NCBI GenBank assembly: GCA_023375785.1
Contig: SZWC01003611.1
Coordinates: forward strand, 23,171 to 71,416
DNA length: 48,246 bases
Reading direction: 5' to 3'
DNA from: Penium margaritaceum
Taxonomy: Eukaryota > Streptophyta > Zygnematophyceae > Desmidiales > Peniaceae
Shown here piece after piece: positions 20,501 through 28,980 of the stretch; within the stretch, counting starts at the first letter, position 1; every line of letters begins with the position of its first letter. Both the position numbers and the translations under genes were made by a program. The notes under the pieces were generated by a model, which was not told the DNA's origin, made no database searches, and saw only the letters and a list, made by a program, of their open reading frames with translations.

Positions 20501-23018
20501 ACTCATAACACGAGTCACAAATAGTGGGGAACACTAGTTATCAACTAGCAAGTACAAAGACCTTCAACAAGTAGTGGCACGGTGTGGCTAGCGTACACAG
20601 TGACCAACCAAAAGATGCATACGTCACTGACTATGGCCAAAGAAGTCCACTATGTGTGGTCAACATTGACAACTCATAACACGAGTCACAAATGGTCAGA
20701 GGGAGAGACAATGGTTTGGGAACCCTATGTATCGACTAGAAAGGACAAAGACCTTCAATAAGTAATGGCACGGTGTGGCTACTATGCACACCGAACAACC
20801 AAACTAGGAATATGTCACTGACCATGACCACAGAATTTAAATATGGGTGGCCAACGTTCACAACACATAACACGAGTCACAAACAGTCCATGGGAAAATA
20901 ATGGTTTCGGAATATTAGTTTTCAACTAGCACGTACAACGACCTTCAATAAGTAGTACCACGGTGTCACTACCATACACAATGACCGGACAAAGTATGCA
21001 TATGTATTGCCTTTGACCAAGAATTCCGCTGTGTGTGGTCAACGTTGACAACTCATTATGCGAGTCACAAATGGTCAGAGGGGAAAAACGATGGTTTGGG
21101 AACACCAGGTATAAACTAGCAAGCACAAGGACCTTCAATAAGTAGTGGCACGGTGTGGCTACCATGTACAATGACCAACCAAAGTAGGCATATGTCACTG
21201 ACCATGAACAAAGAATGTCACTGTGTGTGGTCAACTTTGACAACTCATAACACGAGTCACAAATGGTCCAAGGGGGAAACAATGGTTTGGGAGTACTAGT
21301 TATCGACTAGCAAGTACAAAGACCTTCAATATGTAGTGGCACAGTGTGGCTACCATGCAAAGTGACCAACCAAATTATGCATATGTCATTATCCATGACC
21401 AAAGAATTTCACTTCATGTGGTCAACGTTGACAACTCACGACAACAGTCACAGATAGTCAAAAGGGGTAACAATGGTTTGGGAACACTAGCTATCAACTA
21501 CAAAGCACAAAGACCTTCAATACGTAGTGACACGGCCTGGCAACCATGTACAGTGACAAACCAAAGTAGGCATATGCCACTAACCATGACCAAAAGAATT
21601 TCACAGAGTTTGGTCAACGTTGAAAACTCATAACACGAGTCACAAATGGTGGGGAACACTAGTTATCAACTAGCAAGTACAAAGACCTTCAACAAGTAGT
21701 CGCACGGTGTGGCTAGCGTACACAGTGACCGACCAAAGGATGCATACCTCACTGACTATGGCCAAAGAAGTCCACTATGTGTAGTCAACATTGACAACTC
21801 ATAACACGAGTCACAAATGGTCAGAGGGAGATACAATGGTTTGGGAACCCTATGTATTGACTAGAAATGACAAATAACTTCAATGAGTAGTGGCACGGTG
21901 TGGCTAGGATGCACACGTAACAACCAAACTAGGCATATGTCACTGACCATGACCACAGAATTTCAACATGGGTGGCCAACGTTCACAACCCATAAGACAA
22001 GTCACAAACGGTCCTTGGGGAAATAATGGCTTCGGAATATTAGTTTTCCACTAGAACGTACAACGACCTTCAATAAGTAGTACCACAGTGTGACTACCAT
22101 GCACAATGAGCGGACAAAGTAGGCACATGTACTGCCTTTGACGAAAGAAATCCGCTCTGTGTGGTCAACGTTGACAACTCATAATGCCTGTCACAAATCT
22201 TCAGAAGGGGAAACGATGGTTTGGGAACACCACGTATAAACTACGAACACAAGGACCTTCAATAAGCAGTGGCACAGTGTGGCTACCATGTACAATGACC
22301 AACCAAAGTAGGCATATGTCACTGACCATGACCAAATAATGTCACTATGTGTGTTCAACTTTGATAACTCAGAACACGAGTCACAAATGGTCCAAGGGGG
22401 AAACAATGGTTTGTGAGTACTAGTTATCGACTAGCAAGTACAAAGAGCTTCAAGATGTAGTGGCACAGTGTGGCTACGATGCACAGTGACCAACCAAAGT
22501 ATGCATATGTCACTACCCATGACCAAAGAACTTCACTTCATGTGGTCAACGTTGACAACTCACGACAAGAGTCACAGATAGTCAGAGGGGGTAACAATGG
22601 TTTAGGAACACTAGCTATCAACTACAAAGTACAAAGACCTTCAATACGTAGTGACACGGCATGGCAACCATGTAGAGTGACAAACCAAAGTAGGCATATG
22701 CCACTAACCATGACAAAAAGAATTTCACAGTGTGTGGTCAACGTTGAAAACTCATAACACGAGTCACAAATGGTAAGAGGGGGGAAACAATGGGTTGGGA
22801 TAACTAGTTATCAACTAGCAAGACCAAAGACCTTCAACAAGTAGTGGCACGGTGTTGATAGCGTGCATAGTGACCAACCAAACGATGCATACATCACTGA
22901 CTATGACCAAAGAAATCTACTATGTGTGGTCAACATTGACAACTCATAACACGAGTCACAAATGGTCAGAGGGAGAGAATGGTTTGGGAACCCTATGTAT
23001 CGACTAGAAAGGACAAAG
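11544..23018 (+). repeat. S191 satellite array 2 with six-monomer higher-order repeat
   Basis: About 60 monomers of about 191 bp in the recurring order C-D-E-F-A-B. Starts of C monomers, which define units, are near 11548, 12694, 13649, 14412, 15559, 16703, 17849, 18497, 19434, 20559, 21687 and 22833 (the last cut by copy 3). Unit lengths are therefore about 1146, 955, 763, 1147, 1144, 1146, 648, 937, 1125, 1128 and 1146 bp. The short units lack whole monomers or contain hybrids: E/F (13076), E/A (14030), E/B (18230) and D/E (18687). B monomers at 20392 and 21516 share a roughly 20-bp deletion with the one at 5410. No genes were seen; open frames are monomer by-products. Confidence 0.96.
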
Positions 23019-23619
23019 TGTCAGAAATGAAGCCTTGAGAAGAGAGGAAAATGTTAACCTCGTTCTCAATAACGGTTCAAGTCCACCGATTGAGCCACAT
23101 TGACCAACAGCTCTCCAGTCAGACGACCGTTCGAACCTGTCAAGCCATCCCCTAATAAAGTGACACCTGTCACCCGCGTCCGGCTAGCAGAAAGAAGCCA
23201 TTGCCTTTCTCATTTGTCCTGTTCTTTCCTTTTGATACCGAGGATGTTCATTCCATCGACTTAACCAGAACAGTTCTGCTCATCCTGTTCGCCCTTGGTT
23301 CCGCGGCTTTGCCGCCGTGTCTTCGCTCTACTCGTTTCTCGCATTTCCTATATTTGCCAGCCCCTCTCAACTCTTCGCTCTGTCGCTCTCGCTCCTTCGC
23401 TTAGCTCTCTTACTCCGCCAACCATCACTTATCTCGCCAGCAGTCTCTCCCACATCAATCTGTCTACCTCGACTACCTTGTGTCTCAACCTCTATCTACC
23501 TCCGCGACTAACTCCTTGAACCACTCTTACCTACGTCACTCTGCTGACGCACGCTTGCATATCCTGACGCTTCTGCCTGCTTCTACTGCCGCGGCTCTTG
23601 TGTCTGCATTATTCTGACA
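23019..23619 (+). repeat. 5' LTR of copy 3 (601 bp)
   Basis: TGTCAGAA...TTCTGACA ends as in copy 2, with equal length. The TATA-like site is changed to TTTGATA (23231-23237), so its promoter may be weakened. AATAAA is at 23154-23159. The 3' LTR fragment at 25928 matches its first 19 bases except for one change (TGTC to TGCC). Confidence 0.93.
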
Positions 23620-23631
23620 TGGTATCTGAGC
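23620..23631 (+). other. Primer-binding site, tRNA-iMet type
   Basis: TGGTATCTGAGC directly follows the LTR; 11 of 12 positions match the plant initiator-Met site. Confidence 0.85.
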
Positions 23632-24124
23632 ATCAGGGAACATCACCTGGTGCCCTGGAATCGCGTGATCGCTCTTCCGCCATCCCTTCTCCATCGCGTC
23701 TGCTCACATTCCTCTGTCGTCGCTGCTGTCACCTCGCGTCTCTCCGCTTCAACCGCAGCTCACATCTGCAGCTCTGCCTGACGAGTTCTCTACGCTGAAG
23801 AAACGCCTCGCCATCATAAGAAGGACCTGCGCCCATTTCCGCGCCCGTGGCTAACAACCGGTGACGTGTCGCCCAAATCAGCTGCAAGCAACTCTCGAGC
23901 CGCCGCCTGCTGTCAACTACCAAGAAGCTTCCTACCGTCTGCTATCGGGTGCCCCTCATCACATCTGCCTCCGCCACCATCTCTTCCTCTCTCATCCTAC
24001 CTCATCAACTTCATCTGCTCCTTCCTCGCCCTCATCCTCTGTCCGCCTACGCCCATCATCTCGAGCTGCCCTCTCGCATTGCCTCCTTGCCTCGTCAGCG
24101 GCTGCAGTCAGAACTGCCGCCGTC

Positions 24125-24339
24125 AGGATATTGGACACCACCAGTCTTCCTGCTCCCATCTCCGAGCCAACTAGGGAACAAGCCGTCACTCTCCTGACTT
24201 CAGCGGTCTAGGGCCTCCGCCCTCTGCCCGACTCCCTCTGCTGCAACCAACTTCTTCCAGCTGACAGGACATCGGACACCACCAGTCTTCTTGCTCCCAT
24301 TTCCGAGCCAACTGGGGAACAAGCCGTCACTCTCCTGAA
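24125..24339 (+). repeat. 141-bp tandem duplication in the leader of copy 3
   Basis: aggatattggacaccaccag at 24125 and aggacatcggacaccaccag at 24266 begin the two copies, each ending in gtcactctcctga. The arrangement is the same as at 8021/8162 and 3895/4035. Confidence 0.85.
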
Positions 24340-24599
24340 CGTAGAAAAAGTAGTTGTGTCGCTCTACCTCCCTGCCGCATCGCCTCTCATCCCGGCTCTT
24401 TCCGCTCGCGTCGCTCCCTATCCCTCATCTTCTTCATCATCATGAGTCTTCGGTCTTCATCATCATTTTGATCCATCATCACTCCTCCTCCTCCTCGCTC
24501 CAGTCTCCTCTGCTTCGTCAGCTGCCAATCCTTGCCTCATCTCAATCTCTCCATCTTCCGTATCCTCCGCGCCGCCTCCGCATCGTATCAACTCCATCA

Positions 24600-25160
24600 G
24601 CATCATTTCATCGCACACGTGGTTCCGCCCTGCGCCCACTCATAGATCAATCGATTCATCTGCTTTTGCATCGCTTTTTAGCTCGGCACAAGGATCCGCT
24701 CGGTCGCATCGCCTTTTCCGCGACGACCTGCGACCACGCCAAAACTTCATTCAGCGCACACAGCTCGCCCCTGCGCCCACTTGGCCATCATCATCAGCTT
24801 CCGCTTCAGGAATCACTACCAGCATCTGTGATCGGCACACGGATCTGCACGAGCTAGCTGTCCGTTTTCACAGCAGCCTACACCCACGCCAGTAGCAGAT
24901 TTTCTTGCGGCGCGTCAGCTCTAGCCCTCCCCTTGCCGCATTCTACTCCTCTACTTCGCAGTGCACGTGGTTTCACCCGTACGTCCACTTACTCGTCAAC
25001 CGCCTCCGCCTCCTCCCGGCCGTTTGAATATCATCAGTTCGGTACAAGGATCCACCCAATCACATCGCCCGTTCCGCAACAACCTGCACCCACGCCATAA
25101 ATATTCTGTAATGCACGTAGCTCCACCCCTGCGCCCACTTATCCATCTGCTGCCTCCACT
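24600..25160 (+). repeat. Degenerate 150-200-bp modules in the leader of copy 3
   Basis: A module beginning ggcacaaggatccgc (near 24685) recurs as ggcacacggatctgc (near 24833) and ggtacaaggatccacc (near 25041). Each is followed at variable distance by a cctgc-ccacgcc stretch, a tgcacg/gcacac stretch and ccctgcgcccactt. The minus-strand copy 4 carries the same series near 45125, 44975 and 44780. The modules explain the short proline/serine-rich open frames here, which I do not call genes. Confidence 0.7.
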
Positions 25161-25303
25161 TTCTTCCACTCCGTTTTGATCTCGCCTTCGCGCAATACAA
25201 CAGTCCACCCAGTCGTATCACCATCAACCCTCCTGCAAAGACTCGCTGGCCTCACCCTCCTGCTCTCCCCCTCTCCCTCATCAGCAGTCAACACTCCTTC
25301 TCC

Positions 25304-25939
25304 ATGGAAGAGCAACGACGCACCATCCTGCTGTATAATGAATTTGCCTCCCTCACTGACAACATTTATCCACTCTGCTTCTCATCCGATGGGAGTCACA
25401 ACTTTGAGAAATTGCGCCGCCAACTGCGGTGTGAAATCGCCACGCTGGACATACACGACTACAATCTCCTTGATGTGCTACAAAAAGTTGGAAGCAGAGA
25501 AGCCCACAGACCTGCACGTGGAAGAAGGGAGTACGGAATTGCCCAAACTCAATTATGAGGACTTCTCTACAGTAGCACATACGACGAATTCCACCCCATC
25601 ATTGCAGCACATCGTCATCAGGCTGTCTTCCGGACCATACAAGCCCTCAGGGACTACTGCTCAGGCAGAGGAGCAGAATCTCCGACCCTCGTTCGGCTGC
25701 TCTTGACCCTCCCCCATATAGTGAACATCTGGAGGAACGACGATTCTAGCTGCAACCCTTCATCAGAGATCACAGGAGAATGGAGGAAGAAGCAGAACGT
25801 TGAGCCATCGAAGCACGGCATCATACTCCCCAATCTCCCACATCTTCTAGTAAGCTGGAATACTGGGAGCGCTACTACCCCGAATCTTCCCCCTGCTCGC
25901 TTATCTCTTGTCAAGCTTCAAGGGGGGTGCCAGAAATGA
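25304..25939 (+). pseudogene. Degenerate gag-like reading frame of the retroelement
   Basis: A frame begins at ATG 25304 (MEEQRRTILLYNEF), has an in-frame TGA at 25556-25558 and then stays open to 25939, crossing the polypurine tract into the 3' LTR. Between about 25484 and 25590 the next frame reads more naturally (KLEAEKPTDLHVEEG, then LPKLNYEDFS), suggesting a lost base pair of frameshifts near the A5 run at 25480 and near 25580. A short match to copy 4 (LTD-I-P, then DGS-N-aromatic) recalls the start of copia gag, where a DGSNY-W-like motif is common. No zinc knuckle is visible. This identification is weak; a captured host fragment is possible. Gag would form the particle shell; this copy is broken. 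Confidence 0.35.
25920..25927 (+). other. Polypurine tract before the 3' LTR of copy 3
   Basis: AAGGGGGG immediately precedes TGCCAG, the first bases of the 3' LTR. Copy 4 has the matching CTTCAGGGGGAC directly before its LTR. This is the plus-strand primer position for reverse transcription. Confidence 0.85.
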
Positions 25940-25946
25940 AGCCTTG
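25928..25946 (+). repeat. 3' LTR remnant of copy 3
   Basis: TGCCAGAAATGAAGCCTTG matches the first 19 bases of the 5' LTR at 18 positions. Similarity fades by about 25955, and the rest of the LTR is absent. Confidence 0.88.
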
Positions 25947-25955
25947 GCAAGAAAG

Positions 25956-26043
25956 TTGTGCCAAAGTCGTGCCAGACTTGTGCCAGACTCGTGCCAAGCA
26001 TGTGCCATAGTCGTACCAGAGTTGTGCCAAAGTTGTGCCAACC
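25956..26043 (+). repeat. 11-bp minisatellite, eight units
   Basis: Eight consecutive 11-mers of the form (t/a)(t/c)GT(g/a)CCA-a/g-a/c/g: ttgtgccaaag, tcgtgccagac, ttgtgccagac, tcgtgccaagc, atgtgccatag, tcgtaccagag, ttgtgccaaag, ttgtgccaacc. The array starts at the break of the 3' LTR, and its last unit runs straight into S20. Confidence 0.92.
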
Positions 26044-27638
26044 AAAGTCGGGTCACTGAAACCAAAGCCGGGTCACAGAAAGCAAAGCTTAGTCACAAAA
26101 ACCAAAGCCGGATCACAGAAACCAAAGCCGGGTCATAGTAACCAAAGCCGGGTAACAGAAACCAAAACCGGGTCACGGAAACCAAAGCCGGGTCACAGAA
26201 ACCAAAGCCGGATCACAGAAACCAAAGCCGGGTCACAGAAACCAAAGCCGGATCACAGAAACCAAAGCCGGGTCACAGAAACCAAAGCCGGATCACAGAA
26301 ACCAAAGCCGGGTCATAGTAACCAAAGCCGGGTAACAGAAACCAAAACCGGGTCACGGAAACCAAAGCCGGGTCACAGAAACCAAAGCCGGATCACAGAA
26401 ACCAAAGCCGGGTCACAGAAACCAAAGCCGGGAAAACGAACCAAAGCCGGAGCACAGAAACTAAAGCCCGGTCATAGAAACCAAAGCCGGGTCACAGGAA
26501 CCAAAGCCGGGTCACAGAATCCAAAGCCGGATCACAGACACATAAGTCGGGTCACAACAACCAAAGCCAGGTCACAGAACCAAAGTCGAATCACAGAAAC
26601 CAAAGCCAGGTCCCACAAACCAAAGCGGGGTCACAAAAACCAAAGCCGGGTCACAAAAACCAAAGTCGGGTCATAGAAACCAAAGCCGGGTCCCAGGAAC
26701 CAAAGCTGGGTCATTAAAACCAAAGCCGGGTCACAAAACCAAAGGCGGGTCATACAAACCAAAGCCGGGTCACAGAAACCAAAGCCGGGTCACAGAAACC
26801 AAAGCCGGGTCACATAAATCAAAGCCGGGTCACAGAAACCAATGCCAGGTCACTGAAACCAAATCCGGGTCACAAAAACCAAAACCGGGTCACAGAAATG
26901 AGAGACTGGTCACATAAACTGAAGCCGGGTCACATAAACCAAAACCGGTTCACAAAAATCAAAGCCGCGTCACAGCAACCAAAGCCGGGTGAGAGAAACC
27001 AAAGCCGGGTCACAGAAACCAAATCCGGGTCACATAAACCAAAGCAGGGTCACAGAAACCAAAGTCGGATCACATAAACAAAAGCCGAGTCACGGAAAAC
27101 AAAGCCGGGTCACAGAAATCGAAGCCGGGTCACGCAAACCAAAGCCTGGTCACAAAAACCAAAGCCAGGTCAGAGAAACGAAAGCCGGGTCATAGGAACC
27201 AAAGCCGGGTCACAGAAACCAAAGCCAAGTCACAGAAACCAAAGCCGAATCATATAAACCAAAGCCGAGTCACAAAAACCAAAGCCGGGTCACAGGAACC
27301 AAATCCAGATCACAAAAAGCAAAGCCGGGTCACATAAACCAAAGCCGGGTCAATGAACAAAAGCCGGAGCAAAGAAACCAAAGCCCGGTCATATGAACCA
27401 AAGCCGGGTCACAGAAACCAAAGCAGGGTCACAGAATCCAAAGCCGGATCATAGAAACCAAAGCCGGGTCACAGCAACCAAAGCCAGGTCACAAAACCAA
27501 AGCCGGGTCACAGAAACCAAAGCCAGGTCACATAAACCAAAGCGGGGTCACCGAAACCAAACCCGGGTCACAAAAACCAAACAGGGTCACAAAAACCAAA
27601 GCCGGGCTTAGAAACCAAAGCCGGGTCACAAAAACCAA

Positions 27639-27713
27639 NNNNNNNNNNNNNNNNNNNNNNNNNNNNNNNNNNNNNNNNNNNNNNNNNNNNNNNNNNNNNN
27701 NNNNNNNNNNNNN
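27639..27713. other. Assembly gap of 75 N
   Basis: 75 undetermined bases lie inside S20. The true length is unknown; tandem arrays are commonly collapsed at such gaps. Confidence 0.99.
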
Positions 27714-28100
27714 AAACCAAAACCGGGTCACAGAAACCAAAGCCGGGTCACAGAAACCAAAGCCGGGTCACATAAACCAAAGCCGGGTCACAGAAACCAG
27801 CGCCAGGTCACATAAACCAAAGCCGGTCCACAGAGAGCAAAGCCGGGTCATAGAAACCAAAGCAGGGTCACCGAAACCAAAGCTGGGTCACATAAACCAA
27901 AGCCGGTTCACACAAACCAAAGCTGGGTCACAGAAAGCAAAGCCGGGTCACACAAACAAAAGTTGGGTCACAGAAATCAAAGCCGATTCAAAGAAACCCA
28001 AGCCGGGTCACAGAAACCAAAGCCAGGTCACTGAAACCAAAACCGGGTCACAGAAACCAAAGCCGGGTCACAGAAACCAAAGCCGGGTCACGGAAACCAA

Positions 28101-28980
28101 AGCCGGGTCCCTGAAACCAAAGCCGGGTCCCTGAAACCAAAGCCGGGTCCCTGAAACCAAAGCCGGGTCCCTGAAACCAAAGCCGGGTCCCTGAAACCAA
28201 AGCCGGGTCCCTGAAACCAAAGCCGGGTCCCTGAAACCAAAGCCGGGTCCCTGAAACCAAAGCCGGGTCCCTGAAACCAAAGCCGGGTCCCTGAAACCAA
28301 AGCCGGGTCCCTGAAACCAAAGCCGGGTCCCTGAAACCAAAGCCGGGTCCCTGAAACCAAAGCCGGGTCCCTGAAACCAAAGCCGGGTCCCTGAAACCAA
28401 AGCCGGGTCCCTGAAACCAAAGCCGGGTCCCTGAAACCAAAGCCGGGTCCCTGAAACCAAAGCCGGGTCCCTGAAACCAAAGCCGGGTCCCTGAAACCAA
28501 AGCCGGGTCCCTGAAACCAAAGCCGGGTCCCTGAAACCAAAGCCGGGTCCCTGAAACCAAAGCCGGGTCCCTGAAACCAAAGCCGGGTCCCTGAAACCAA
28601 AGCCGGGTCCCTGAAACCAAAGCCGGGTCCCTGAAACCAAAGCCGGGTCCCTGAAACCAAAGCCGGGTCCCTGAAACCAAAGCCGGGTCCCTGAAACCAA
28701 AGCCGGGTCCCTGAAACCAAAGCCGGGTCCCTGAAACCAAAGCCGGGTCCCTGAAACCAAAGCCGGGTCCCTGAAACCAAAGCCGGGTCCCTGAAACCAA
28801 AGCCGGGTCCCTGAAACCAAAGCCGGGTCCCTGAAACCAAAGCCGGGTCCCTGAAACCAAAGCCGGGTCCCTGAAACCAAAGCCGGGTCCCTGAAACCAA
28901 AGCCGGGTCCCTGAAACCAAAGCCGGGTCCCTGAAACCAAAGCCGGGTCCCTGAAACCAAAGCCGGGTCCCTGAAACCAA
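28101..28980 (+). repeat. 44 identical copies of an S20 variant (gtccctg)
   Basis: Every 20-bp unit in this block reads AGCCGGGTCCCTGAAACCAA with no differences, giving 880 bp. Units on both sides carry gtcacgg instead. On the minus strand the change converts the TGA of ctgtgaccc into aggg, so the block has no stop codon in any of the six frames. That produces overlapping open frames of up to 323 codons at 28048-29019 on the minus strand; they are by-products. Confidence 0.97.

Larger units (their letters stand above)
23019..25946 (+). mobile_element. LTR retroelement copy 3: nearly complete, non-autonomous
   Basis: This is the most complete member: 5' LTR 23019-23619, PBS 23620-23631, internal region to 25927 with a polypurine tract, and the first 19 bp of the 3' LTR (25928-25946). 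The internal region is only about 2.3 kb. It is a pyrimidine-rich leader with two kinds of tandem modules and a degenerate gag-like frame at its end. I find no integrase, reverse transcriptase or RNase H motif, so it would need enzymes from another element, as LARD- or TRIM-like elements do. An internally deleted copia element is the other reading. It is inserted in the final C monomer of S191 array 2, and its 3' LTR is replaced by an 11-bp minisatellite. Confidence 0.88.

Noticed and set aside
24354..24857. A 167-codon frame in the leader of copy 3
   Set aside because: It lies in low-complexity leader with tandem modules, its reading frame is not kept in copy 4, and no domain is recognisable.
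28101..28980. CENP-B box in the S20 unit
   Set aside because: Only the AnnCGGG half matches; the required TTCG half is absent (AAA instead).
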